Shown: positions 8,109 through 14,982, counted from the first letter of the stretch. The stretch is 21,987 nt of DNA from Candidatus Kerfeldbacteria bacterium RIFOXYC2_FULL_38_9 (GCA_001818355.1 MHKJ01000057.1:19880-41866), one strand, 5' to 3'. The notes: generated by a model not told the origin, from the letters alone. Numbers and translations are program-made.

Positions 8109-11100
8109 TTATTCCCCCCAAACCTCCTCTAAAATTTTCTTTATTCTTTCTTCCGCCTGTTTTTTAAGCTCGCGAACCCTTTTGAGAGTTTCCATTTCTT
8201 TATCTAATTGCGCGACGATTTGTTTTTGAATTTCAGGCGGGCAATAATCTATTTTGGTTTCTAATAATTGTTCGGCATTTATATTCGCCTGTCCGCCGGA
8301 CGGTTTTGCAATAGATGAAAAATATATTTTATATTTGCTTTGAGCAAATAAATAACGCAAATAATAAGGACTTAATTCTTTCTTTAATCTCAATCTGATT
8401 AAATAACCTGCCCAAGTGCCAGAAAAATCAAAATTAACTACTGCTGATTTGCCAACTAATTCTATACTGTTGGTTCTATTAAAAATAAAATCTCCTTTAT
8501 TCATTTTTCTGTCATCTGCAATTGGTTCGTCTATATATTTCAAATCGTCTAAATGCCAATTACCCATAATATCCAAATTACTCATTCTTAGAACAGGATA
8601 TTTGCCTGCTGTTTTTAATTTAGAAGAAATCCCATATAGACTATCGTCAACAAATTCACTTAAAAACTTTTTTTCTTCTGATTCTTTTATTTCTATCTGC
8701 CACTCTTTTAAAATTTTATCTACTCCATCAACAATCCCTTTTTGCCTTTCAATTTTTTCCACAATCTCTTGCTGAATTTCAAGCGACGGGAGCGGAACTT
8801 CTACCTTCAAAATATCTTCTCTGGGAAAAATAGGTGTCGCACCACCCTGGCTCCCTGCTTGATATTTCTTTATTTGATTATTACTCGTGACAATATATTC
8901 TAAATATTTCGGATTTATTAAATTTTTATCTATTTCATATACTAAAAAGTTTTTCGACACTACATATCCTTCAAAATTTTTAGGAATTCTAACAAAACAA
9001 CCGTTCCTAAATTGATGTATTGATGTTACAATGTCATCCTCTTCCAAGGAATAACACTCATTAAAAGATATCTCTTCGCCTTTAACAGTTCTTCTTTCCC
9101 TAATTCCTTTTCCGTAAAGTTTTAATGTTATTTCACGATAAATTTTATCTTTTTCAATTTTTATTTTGTTATTTTTTGGCTTAAGTAAAATACCCAGAGA
9201 GGCTTTCGAATATTTTTGTGCCTCTTTCAAAATTTCCTCCAACTCCAGCATTTTTTTGTCCTTTTTTTCTATTTTACTCAAATATTCTCTTGCAATGTCC
9301 ATTTCCAGCGCGCTTTCGAAATTGAAAGATGCCAAAATCTGCAAAGCGGTTTTTGAATCAGCTTTCAACAACTCTTGATAACGCGCATCAATATTCGCGC
9401 CATTTTTAATTTTTATGCCTTTGAAAGCGGCCTGCCATTTTTTGGTTTGATCATCGCTTAAAATGCTCTTGTAATTTTGTAAATTGAAAGAATAAGAATG
9501 CGCTTTTTCAACACGCCTGGCTATTTCATTTTGAATATTATTTTCTACAACATTATCAAATTGAAAAATTTTTTCTTTGTATTCTTTTTCAGTAATTTTT
9601 CCATTTTTCAATTGGCCATCTAACTTTCCGACCTCTTTCCCTCTCTTTTCATTGAATTTTATTTTTTGCTGCTCCGTCGTTTCAGCAGCAATTCTCTCTT
9701 TCAAGCGCGGATCAATTTGTTTGATCCAATCCGCAGGAACAATAAAACTGTTTTTTGTTTTTGGCGGAATTTTTCCATGTTTTACATATTTTGTAAAAAA
9801 TTCCAGAGCTTCCGGAATCTGACAACCGGCGATTTCCTTTCTATTGACACCCATCGAATAGCCATCGTTGGTAATTTTATAAAACCATACATTTTTAGTT
9901 GGCTCACCTTTTTCAAAGTACAATATTGATGTTTTCGCACCTTGGCCACCCTTGCTGACAAATAATCCTTGCGGCAAACTGATAATAGCTTTGAGATTAG
10001 CTTCTTCAAGAAGCAATTTTCGCATCTCCTTGGCTGCTTCACTGTCCCATGTTAAAAATCCTTCTGAAACAACAACCGCACACCTTCCGCCATTTTTTAA
10101 ATGATTGAACATTAGCTTCACAAAAAGTGTCGTGCTGTCCGTCTTGGGATATTCCTCCCAAACATTCGGATAAGCCGGCTGATCCAGTTTCGCTCCGAAT
10201 GGAGGATTGGCGATAACAACAGATTTTCCATTTGCTTCCGCGTTTGGATTGTATAATTCCAAGGAATCTCCCTGTTCAATATTGGCTGGATTAAGTCCGC
10301 GAATATACAAATTGATAGCCGCCATTTTTCTAATCATTCCCAAATATTCTACACCGGAAATTCCGATTCGATAAAAAGTGTTAGCCACATTGTTCGACGG
10401 CATTTCAGTTTCAATGTGTTTTAAATATTTTTCAAGATATTGTTTGATCTCTTTGTGAGATTTATTTCCTGGCCACTTATTATCCTTGCCGACCTTTTCC
10501 ATCACATATTGAAAGGCATCAAATAAGAAACCGCCAGTACCGCAAGCAGGATCAAGAATAGTATCTCTAAAGTCCGGATCAGCCATAACAACCATCATTT
10601 GGCGAATATGATCCGGTGTTCTGTAAAGTCCAACATCTTTTGTTCCTCCCTGTTCAGATAAAGCCGATTCAATGGCATCACCCAATAAATCGGTTTTCAA
10701 AAGACGTTCTTCATCGATATCACTTACCAAGCCCAACACCTCATTAAGGTTTCCATTTTTTACATTATTGGAAAAACTGGAATTTGAAAAAACTTCCTCA
10801 ATTAAAACTAATTGATCCTGAACTTTTTGCGGAAGATTCTTGTTTTTATAAACACCTCTGGCTTTTCCAAGAATGCTTCCATAAAAAGGAAAAACTTTTT
10901 TATTCAAAGCGATTAGAGCTTGATCTCCATTAAGAGGAGTTAAATCCGAAAACACTAATGCATTATCATTATTTATAAACAAATCTCTAAGCGGTTTAAA
11001 TTCGCTGTCTCTTTTTACTTTCACTTCAAAAATGCGCAATAGTAATAGCTCAATAATATATTCAACGCGTTGAACTGGCGTGCCAGCAGGACGTAATTTG

Positions 11101-11165
11101 TTATGTAGTGCTTTTAGAATAGAATTTGTTTTATTGTCAGCGTAGTGGACTGTTGATCTTGCCAT
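8109..11165 (-). CDS. hsdM-hsdS: type I HsdM-HsdS fusion: N6-adenine methyltransferase with two target-recognition domains
   Basis: 1018 residues combine both modification and specificity subunits. The N-terminal part has the HsdM helical region (1-~170), RTPDHIRQMM (182-191), SAM motif I DPACGTGGF (205-213) and catalytic motif IV NPPF (320-323), the signature of N6-adenine methylases. After a coiled-coil rich linker (~500-660) come two HsdS half-repeats: TRD1 ~670-800 ending PLPSLEIQQEIVEKIERQ, and TRD2 ~850-970 ending CPPEIQKQIVAQLDKEME, each followed by a helical spacer (the last is RVRELKKQAEERIKKILEEV). Normal HsdM (~500) plus HsdS (~400) equals this length, so the fusion looks complete with both half-sites recognised. 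It starts 4 bp after the XRE gene stop with no visible Shine-Dalgarno, so it probably depends on coupled translation. Recognition sequence cannot be predicted. Confidence 0.93.
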   Translation of the reverse strand: MARSTVHYADNKTNSILKALHNKLRPAGTPVQRVEYIIELLLLRIFEVKVKRDSEFKPLRDLFINNDNALVFSDLTPLNGDQALIALNKKVFPFYGSILGKARGVYKNKNLPQKVQDQLVLIEEVFSNSSFSNNVKNGNLNEVLGLVSDIDEERLLKTDLLGDAIESALSEQGGTKDVGLYRTPDHIRQMMVVMADPDFRDTILDPACGTGGFLFDAFQYVMEKVGKDNKWPGNKSHKEIKQYLEKYLKHIETEMPSNNVANTFYRIGISGVEYLGMIRKMAAINLYIRGLNPANIEQGDSLELYNPNAEANGKSVVIANPPFGAKLDQPAYPNVWEEYPKTDSTTLFVKLMFNHLKNGGRCAVVVSEGFLTWDSEAAKEMRKLLLEEANLKAIISLPQGLFVSKGGQGAKTSILYFEKGEPTKNVWFYKITNDGYSMGVNRKEIAGCQIPEALEFFTKYVKHGKIPPKTKNSFIVPADWIKQIDPRLKERIAAETTEQQKIKFNEKRGKEVGKLDGQLKNGKITEKEYKEKIFQFDNVVENNIQNEIARRVEKAHSYSFNLQNYKSILSDDQTKKWQAAFKGIKIKNGANIDARYQELLKADSKTALQILASFNFESALEMDIAREYLSKIEKKDKKMLELEEILKEAQKYSKASLGILLKPKNNKIKIEKDKIYREITLKLYGKGIRERRTVKGEEISFNECYSLEEDDIVTSIHQFRNGCFVRIPKNFEGYVVSKNFLVYEIDKNLINPKYLEYIVTSNNQIKKYQAGSQGGATPIFPREDILKVEVPLPSLEIQQEIVEKIERQKGIVDGVDKILKEWQIEIKESEEKKFLSEFVDDSLYGISSKLKTAGKYPVLRMSNLDIMGNWHLDDLKYIDEPIADDRKMNKGDFIFNRTNSIELVGKSAVVNFDFSGTWAGYLIRLRLKKELSPYYLRYLFAQSKYKIYFSSIAKPSGGQANINAEQLLETKIDYCPPEIQKQIVAQLDKEMETLKRVRELKKQAEERIKKILEEVWGE

Positions 11166-11169
11166 AAAA

Positions 11170-11376
11170 TTATTTTAATAATTCATCTATTGAGGTACTA
11201 AGTGCTCTTGCAATTTTTTCAATAGTTGCAAGGGTAGGATTTTTATTACCACTTTCAATATTACTCACATATGAGCGATCAAGGCCTGTCGCTCGACATA
11301 AATCTCCTTGAGTCATATTTTTCTCGGTACGGATTCTTTTAATATTGGTTGCTAATTTTTCTACGGAATTGCTCAT
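11170..11376 (-). CDS. XRE-family HTH controller of the restriction operon (C-protein-like)
   Basis: 68 residues, essentially a single helix-turn-helix domain: LATNIKRIRTEKNMTQGDL, ATGLDRSYVSNIESG (recognition helix) and NPTLATIEKIARALSTSIDELL. Size and sequence match restriction-controller (C) proteins, small XRE dimers that first activate and then repress their operon so that methylation precedes cleavage. It is the first gene of the hsd operon, 4 bp before hsdMS. Its promoter carries a palindrome and a direct repeat (see operator entry), which supports autoregulation. C proteins are better known from type II systems; a controller leading a type I operon is less usual. The start ATG is 8 nt after a -10 box, so the mRNA is probably leaderless, as reported for several C genes. 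Confidence 0.88.
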   Translation of the reverse strand: MSNSVEKLATNIKRIRTEKNMTQGDLCRATGLDRSYVSNIESGNKNPTLATIEKIARALSTSIDELLK

Positions 11377-11384
11377 AATAAATT

Positions 11385-11432
11385 ATTGTAGAGCTTATTA
11401 GCTTATTAAACAATATTGTTATATAATACAAT
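11385..11432 (-). promoter_or_regulatory. promoter/operator of the hsd operon
   Basis: Minus strand: -35 TTGTTT (11413-11408), 17-nt spacer, -10 TACAAT (11390-11385), then 8 nt to the ATG at 11376. The -35 is overlapped by a perfect 12-bp palindrome AACAATATTGTT (11409-11420). A second dyad ATTGT-N8-ACAAT spans 11415-11432. The spacer contains the tandem repeat TAATAAGC twice. A palindrome over the -35 together with a second dyad upstream is the arrangement expected of a two-site C-protein switch. Confidence 0.6.
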
Positions 11433-11459
11433 ACACAAATCAAAACAACTGCTCGCGAA

Positions 11460-11647
11460 CGAAGATTTCGGCCAACAGCGTTTTGCAGCCAGAAACGAGA
11501 AGGAAGAAGCGGGCAAAAATTCCTTCCCCCCCCCACAACCCCCTTCCTTTTTGCCCGTTCCAGCGCCCGGATTGGCGCTTCCACATCTAATTAATTAAAT
11601 GGATTTTTCGAGAAAAAAGCTCGAATTTCGTCCGTGGTATAATAGAC
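11460..11647 (-). repeat. structured intergenic repeat, copy R2 (right flank of restriction cassette)
   Basis: Inverted copy of R1. Its blocks are the exact 15-mer of R1 (11460-11474), the hairpin core GGGCAAAAA (11511-11519)/TTTTTGCCC (11548-11556), and CTCGAATTTCGTCC (11620-11633). Extra stems not in R1: AGCGCC/GGCGCT with a 6-nt loop (11562-11579) and TTCGAG/CTCGAA with a 7-nt loop (11607-11625). A run of nine C lies at 11526-11534. The outer end is an extended -10 promoter shared with copy R4. Confidence 0.8.
11635..11643 (+). promoter_or_regulatory. extended -10 promoter inside repeat R2
   Basis: TGGTATAAT (11635-11643) is a perfect extended -10. It sits in the 18-mer TCGTCCGTGGTATAATAG (11628-11645), which recurs on the minus strand at 16318-16301. 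It points rightwards, toward the DUF1704 gene. Confidence 0.5.
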
Positions 11648-11649
11648 TG

Positions 11650-11707
11650 CATCCCAGAGCAACTTTAAAATCTGTGTCCGAACGCGCTACATCCGTCGGC
11701 GTTTTTT
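11650..11707 (+). ncRNA. candidate short repeat-borne transcript
   Basis: Between the extended -10 box at 11638-11643 and a T-run (11702-11707) preceded by a weak stem AACGC (11681-11685)/GCGTT (11699-11703) there are ~58 nt with no start codon in a usable frame. The same order of promoter, ~60 nt and hairpin/T-run occurs at copy R4. The terminator stem here is only 5 bp, so this is a weak candidate. Confidence 0.25.
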
Positions 11708-11777
11708 GTTAATAAATTTCATGGTTTTCTTGTGTGTTATAGCTATCTCAATATTCTGTATCAATGCTTTGTGATTA

Positions 11778-11786
11778 TGCTATAAT
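11778..11786 (+). promoter_or_regulatory. extended -10 promoter giving a leaderless DUF1704 mRNA
   Basis: TGC-TATAAT (11778-11786) is a perfect extended -10 followed by exactly 6 nt and the ATG at 11793, so transcription should begin at or beside the start codon. No good -35 is visible. Confidence 0.6.
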
Positions 11787-11792
11787 TTAATA

Positions 11793-12728
11793 ATGACATA
11801 TTTAAAATTGATTACCCCAATCAATATTGGAGAAGAAAAGGAAAAGTTTTTCGCTTCTAAAACATATAATCCTCAACTGCGCTATCATTGGGATCGGAAG
11901 ACGCTTGATAGTATTAAAAAGAGGCATCCGGAATTAATTTGTTTAGCGAATGCATTGTTTGAACAAAATAATGCACAGATTGTTGATGCTGCATCCAAAT
12001 ATTTTGAAGTAAATTTTCGAGATGAAGATATTGCCAAAGCGCAATCAATTATTTCGGCAATACCAAAAATTCAAAATGGTAATGCGCAGCAACTTGCAGA
12101 AAAAATTCGCAGTTATTTAATCGCACTGAATATTCCTTATATTGTAGAAATTGTTGACAGATATGGTTTTCAATGTCGTCCACAACACAACAAGCAAAAA
12201 TTACTCCTTAGCAAACATGTTAATTTACAATTTCTTTCGGTTGTTAGTGTTGCTATGCATGAGATGGTTCATATAGTTCGTGCAGTGAATGGAAATGCAA
12301 ATAAGATTAAGCCTCAATCGGGCTACCTGCCAACAGAAGAGGGCTTGGCTTGCTTGATGCAAGATGAGCATTCAGGAAACGGTGCAGGATCACCGTTTCA
12401 GCACGCATTGGAATATCTTGGCGCACACATGAGCTTGACCCATGGTTTTAGAGATATTTATGATTTTTTTCGTACACATGGATTAAATGAAGATGTTGCT
12501 TGGCAGCGTGCCATTCGTCAAAAATTTGGATTACAAGACACGCAACAACCCGGTGGTTTATGTAAATCGGGAATGTATTTTTACCACGAACAACTATTGT
12601 CATCGTTTTCAAAAGAGCAGTTACTAAATTTGTTTGTTGGAAAAATTCGTGCAGATCAAATAGAAGATTATGCGGTTACAACGAGTAAAATTTCAAATGA
12701 AACTCTATCTTCTTTTTTCGCATTTTAG
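11793..12728 (+). CDS. DUF1704/MATCAP-type zinc metallopeptidase (QEGLA-motif family)
   Basis: 311 residues. The motif AMHEMVHIVRAVNG gives H156, E157 and H160 of an HExxH zinc site, and YLPTEEGLACLMQ (179-190) gives the downstream acidic ligand in the TEEGLA block that defines the DUF1704 family. Eukaryotic members (MATCAP) are carboxypeptidases acting on tubulin tyrosine; bacterial members are annotated as QEGLA-motif proteins without known substrate. There is no signal peptide or membrane segment, so it should act in the cytoplasm. It is shorter than most members I know of and appears to be little more than the catalytic core. Transcribed alone from a leaderless-type promoter; the last codons overlap the end of a transposase fragment on the other strand. 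Family likely, substrate unknown. Confidence 0.8.
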   Translation: MTYLKLITPINIGEEKEKFFASKTYNPQLRYHWDRKTLDSIKKRHPELICLANALFEQNNAQIVDAASKYFEVNFRDEDIAKAQSIISAIPKIQNGNAQQLAEKIRSYLIALNIPYIVEIVDRYGFQCRPQHNKQKLLLSKHVNLQFLSVVSVAMHEMVHIVRAVNGNANKIKPQSGYLPTEEGLACLMQDEHSGNGAGSPFQHALEYLGAHMSLTHGFRDIYDFFRTHGLNEDVAWQRAIRQKFGLQDTQQPGGLCKSGMYFYHEQLLSSFSKEQLLNLFVGKIRADQIEDYAVTTSKISNETLSSFFAF

Positions 12729-12925
12729 CATGAGACTGTGTGTCTAGTATATGGGGTACCTGCCACATTGATTTGCTTCCGAAATTGTTCCATGTCCTCT
12801 TTAATCATGATATTCACTGTCACTCGGATCGCTTGTTTCAATGTCTCTGTTAAATTTTGTTCCAAATATGTCGCTAATTCTTTGTCACTATTGAATACTG
12901 GAACGCTTTTTGCTTTACTGTTCAT
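12725..12925 (-). pseudogene. N-terminal fragment of IS256-like (mutator) transposase
   Basis: 66 residues from the ATG at 12925 (MNSKAKSVPVFNSDKELATYLEQ...). The block LTETLKQAIRVTVNIMIKEDMEQFRKQI resembles the N-terminal helical region of IS256-family transposases, after which an intact enzyme would continue for ~330 residues with its DDE domain. Here the frame runs into unrelated residues (VAGTPYTRHTVSC) and stops inside the end of the DUF1704 gene, so nearly the whole transposase is missing. A longer frame back to 12949 begins with TTG and lies in an inverted repeat, so the ATG is preferred. The assignment rests on pattern memory over ~30 residues and could be wrong; the alternative is a short orphan protein. 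Confidence 0.45.
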
Positions 12926-12927
12926 AA

Positions 12928-12965
12928 GGGATGTATTAATTGTTACCAAACTAATTATACATCCC
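12928..12965. repeat. inverted repeat ahead of the transposase fragment
   Basis: The arms GGGATGTATTAATT (12928-12941) and AATTATACATCCC (12953-12965) pair over 13 bp with one extra base and an 11-nt loop. The inner arm contains TATAAT on the minus strand (12959-12954), and the stem ends 3 nt before the ATG at 12925. It could hide the start region of read-through transcripts, as such repeats do in several insertion sequences. Confidence 0.6.
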
Positions 12966-13034
12966 GCTTTTATTTCCCTTACACACTATTAGTGTACGCT
13001 ATCTCTTGCCTGATCTCGAAAATTTTTAGCCGAT

Positions 13035-13063
13035 TTTTCAAATACAGAAAAATACCGTATACT
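13035..13063 (+). promoter_or_regulatory. promoter of the EamA permease gene
   Basis: TTTTCA (13035-13040), a 17-nt spacer and TATACT (13058-13063), followed by 13 nt to the ATG at 13077; the leader would be only ~6 nt, with no Shine-Dalgarno. Confidence 0.45.
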
Positions 13064-13076
13064 TGAGCTTTGGCAT

Positions 13077-13991
13077 ATGGATATTACTTTGTATATTATA
13101 GGTGTTGTTATCGCATTTGGGGATCCGCTATTTTATAGTATCTGCAATATTATTGATGCCTACTACGTCAACCATTCTTTTCGACACTTCACCAGCATCA
13201 TTATTTATAATTCAATCATTAGTTTGTTGTTTCTTCCTGTAGTTTTCATTCTTGATTTTCCTCAATTTCCTCCTGTATCACTTCTACCAATTATTTTCAT
13301 CGTTGGTGCAATCGAGTGTTTCTATCAATTTCCCTATTTCTATGCATTAAAAAATGCAGACACATCTTTGGTGGCTTCACTATTTTCTATCGGTCGCATA
13401 TTTGTTCCGGTGCTCGCTTTTTTTATTGTTGGCGAACAACTTGTTTGGTGGCAATATCTGGGATTTTTTCTTATTACAATCGCGACATTTTTTGAATCAA
13501 AAAAACCCGGCTCATTTCAAGTGAACAAAGCATTTTTGTTTATGCTTGGTACGTCGTTGTTTTTTGCTATTCAAACCGTACTCTATAAGTATATTTTTGA
13601 ATCTGTATCATGGGGTACGGGGTTTGTTTCTGTCTGGATAGTTGCTTTTATGTGTGCAATGAGTATGCTCATTTATCCAAAAACCATTTCTCGCTTGAAA
13701 AAAGATTTTCCAGTGTTGAAAAAAAATTGGAAAATTTTTGTCGTAGAAGAACTATTTGATTCTATGGGTGGTTGGTGTTATACATTTGCCACATCACTTA
13801 TTCCTGTTTCTGTGGTAAAGGGAGTAAGCAGTACACAATCAATTGTGGTATTATTGCTCAGCATCGGCCTTTCAAAAACAAAACGATTTACTTCATTGAT
13901 TGATGAAGATGCACATAAAAAAATAATTAAACGAAAATTATTTTTTTATGTACTTATTCTTACTGGTGCGATTATCATTATTTGGCGTTAG
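13077..13991 (+). CDS. EamA/DMT-superfamily membrane transporter
   Basis: 304 residues with about ten hydrophobic helices arranged as two repeats of five, the pattern of drug/metabolite transporters: first half ~5-135 (VVIAFGDPLFYSICNII, YFYALKNADTSLVASLFSIGRIFVPVLAFFIVGEQL) and second half ~150-303 (LFMLGTSLFFAIQTVLYKYIF, YTFATSLIPVSVVKGVSSTQSIVVLLLSIGL). The paired blocks ALKNADTSLVASL and ATSLIPVSVVKGV correspond to the conserved ends of helices 3 and 4 in each EamA repeat. It ends on TAG just before repeat copy R3. Substrate cannot be inferred; these export amino acids, nucleotides or other small molecules. Leader nearly absent. Confidence 0.85.
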   Translation: MDITLYIIGVVIAFGDPLFYSICNIIDAYYVNHSFRHFTSIIIYNSIISLLFLPVVFILDFPQFPPVSLLPIIFIVGAIECFYQFPYFYALKNADTSLVASLFSIGRIFVPVLAFFIVGEQLVWWQYLGFFLITIATFFESKKPGSFQVNKAFLFMLGTSLFFAIQTVLYKYIFESVSWGTGFVSVWIVAFMCAMSMLIYPKTISRLKKDFPVLKKNWKIFVVEELFDSMGGWCYTFATSLIPVSVVKGVSSTQSIVVLLLSIGLSKTKRFTSLIDEDAHKKIIKRKLFFYVLILTGAIIIIWR

Positions 13992-14001
13992 ATATTTTAG
14001 C

Positions 14002-14058
14002 GTGCAAAAAGGAAGTGAGTTTTTGGGAAAAGGAATTTTTGTCCGACAAGGACTGCCA
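14002..14058 (+). repeat. degenerate copy R3 of the structured intergenic repeat
   Basis: GTGCAAAAAGGAAG...GGAATTTTTGTCC (14002-14044) aligns with the hairpin core of R1, and GTCCGACAAGGACTGCCA (14041-14058) is the exact reverse complement of 3831-3848. The two blocks are in a different relative order and orientation than in R1. It lies 10 bp after the EamA stop, between convergent genes, and could act as a transcription end. Confidence 0.65.
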
Positions 14059-14072
14059 ATCAACCAAGAATA

Positions 14073-14414
14073 TTATTGTTTCTTTAGTTTTTTTGCAATG
14101 TCGCGGTTCAATGCTTCACGCCATTTTTCGGTGTAGGTTTTTTCACCGCGCACCAGCTCGTCACAAAATGCCGCTACATCCTTGCCGGTAATTTCTAACA
14201 CCTGTTTGCCATTGGCCACACCCTCTTCAAACATATCCAGTAAGTTTTTGAATGGATCAATTACAACCAGTCCTGAACTTTTCCAAAGATATCGCTTAAT
14301 TTCTTTATACGCAAAACGATAATCATCCGGTAACATCTTGGCGCGCGCTTCCATTGCCCTCCACTCTTTTTTATCTGCAAAATCCCCAATAATTTTCTTT
14401 AAAAAATTATTCAT
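14073..14414 (-). CDS. DUF1048 family protein
   Basis: 113 residues, all helical in appearance and soluble. The blocks KKEWRAMEARAKMLPDDYRFAYKEIKRYLW, LLDMFEEGVANGKQVLEITGKDVAAFCDEL and KWREALNRDI match my memory of DUF1048 proteins closely, and length is typical (~110). The family has no established function; in Firmicutes it often sits beside PadR regulators, which are not seen here. Directly upstream, with 4 bp between stop and start, is a fragment of another gene reading the same way, so it was probably the second gene of a small operon. No promoter of its own is evident. Confidence 0.82.
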   Translation of the reverse strand: MNNFLKKIIGDFADKKEWRAMEARAKMLPDDYRFAYKEIKRYLWKSSGLVVIDPFKNLLDMFEEGVANGKQVLEITGKDVAAFCDELVRGEKTYTEKWREALNRDIAKKLKKQ

Positions 14415-14418
14415 ACGG

Positions 14419-14610
14419 TTATCCTTTTAGTACATTAATTTTTAATGACACAAAGTCCCATTTTGCCCAAATAGTATCTTTATCAACATTGCCCAGTAGC
14501 TCAGGACTCATTGTACGACGTTCGAACGGCTTTGACCAGTTTAAGTCTCCCTGTGTTAAGTCTCTCTGGTGACAAAGCTTATTTACATAATGAAATAATT
14601 TTGCTATATT
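14419..14610 (-). pseudogene. unidentified C-terminal gene fragment upstream of DUF1048
   Basis: A 63-residue open frame lies between a TAA (14611-14613) and the stop at 14419, with no start codon at its beginning; the first ATG (14511) would give only 30 residues. The sequence looks protein-like rather than random: KLFHYVNKLCHQRDLTQGDL, NWSKPFERRTMSPELL, and KDTIWAKWDFVSLKINVLKG with three Trp. The end is 4 bp from the DUF1048 start. Most likely it is the 3' end of a gene whose 5' part has been replaced by the divergent DUF5665-like gene and its promoter. I do not recognise the family. Confidence 0.35.
14582..14610 (+). promoter_or_regulatory. promoter of the DUF5665-like gene
   Basis: TTTACA (14582-14587), exactly 17 nt ending in TGC, then TATATT (14605-14610): a near-consensus -35 with an extended -10. 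The leader to the ATG at 14646 would be ~30 nt. Confidence 0.65.
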
Positions 14611-14645
14611 TTATTGGCTTTTACACATAAAATTACCTGTACAAT

Positions 14646-14894
14646 ATGAAACATGCTGAGCAATTAGAAAAACAGCTTAAAAAATTAAACCAGCAACTAG
14701 ATAAGAAGCTTTCGTTTAAACGCAGTTTTATCATGGCAATCATTAATGGGTTAGGATATGCTATAGGCGCAGGTATTGTTGCTGGTGTTGTTATTGCTGT
14801 TTTAAGTTGGACAATTCATTCAGTGCAAGATGTGCCTATTTTAAATAAAATAGTTAATTCTACGCCTTTAGATGAATCAGTTTTAAATAAATAA
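14646..14894 (+). CDS. small DUF5665-like membrane protein
   Basis: 82 residues: a charged amphipathic N-terminal helix (~1-23, EQLEKQLKKLNQQLDKKL) that could form a coiled coil, a glycine-rich membrane segment (~29-56, AIINGLGYAIGAGIVAGVVI) and a short outer tail (VPILNKIVN). The pattern of a helix, a Gly-rich single membrane span and a VP-x-hydrophobic tail is that of DUF5665 proteins common in CPR and Firmicutes. Function is unknown. Monocistronic, with a strong promoter and a possible terminator at 14983-15002. Confidence 0.65.
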   Translation: MKHAEQLEKQLKKLNQQLDKKLSFKRSFIMAIINGLGYAIGAGIVAGVVIAVLSWTIHSVQDVPILNKIVNSTPLDESVLNK

Positions 14895-14915
14895 TCAATA
14901 ATATTACTCAGTTTT

Positions 14916-14959
14916 TAGAATTTAATGCAACAGCGTTATTGCCCATTTTCTAAATTCTA
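14916..14959. repeat. 9-bp inverted repeat between convergent genes
   Basis: TAGAATTTA (14916-14924) and TAAATTCTA (14951-14959) are perfect complements with a 26-nt loop. It lies in the 121-bp gap between two convergent genes and may help end transcription from either side. Confidence 0.4.
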
Positions 14960-14982
14960 TAGCACGCTTAGAATTTGTACTT

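Larger units (their letters stand above)
11377..11792. other. 416-bp intergenic region: hsd promoter, repeat copy R2, promoter of DUF1704 gene
   Basis: This divergent region holds, left to right, the hsd promoter/operator (11385-11432), repeat R2 (11460-11647), a possible short transcript (11650-11707) and the promoter of the DUF1704 gene (11778-11786). I see no protein gene in it. Confidence 0.6.

Noticed and set aside
8416..8775. 119-codon plus-strand frame inside hsdM-hsdS
   Set aside because: Antisense to the second target-recognition domain, composition typical of a shadow frame, no promoter or recognisable motif.
11526..11534. Run of nine C as a phase-variation switch for the hsd operon
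   Set aside because: It lies in the repeat, outside the operon's promoter and coding regions, so slippage there would not obviously change expression.
11416..11598. 60-codon plus-strand frame across repeat R2
   Set aside because: It runs through the palindromic repeat and the poly-C tract, and gives a low-complexity Pro-rich product; the region is explained as non-coding repeat.
11660..11700. Minus-strand stretch resembling a tRNA 5' half (GGATGTAGCGCGTTCGG)
   Set aside because: No anticodon arm, T-arm or acceptor complement follows, so it is not a tRNA gene; at most a chance or relic similarity within the repeat.
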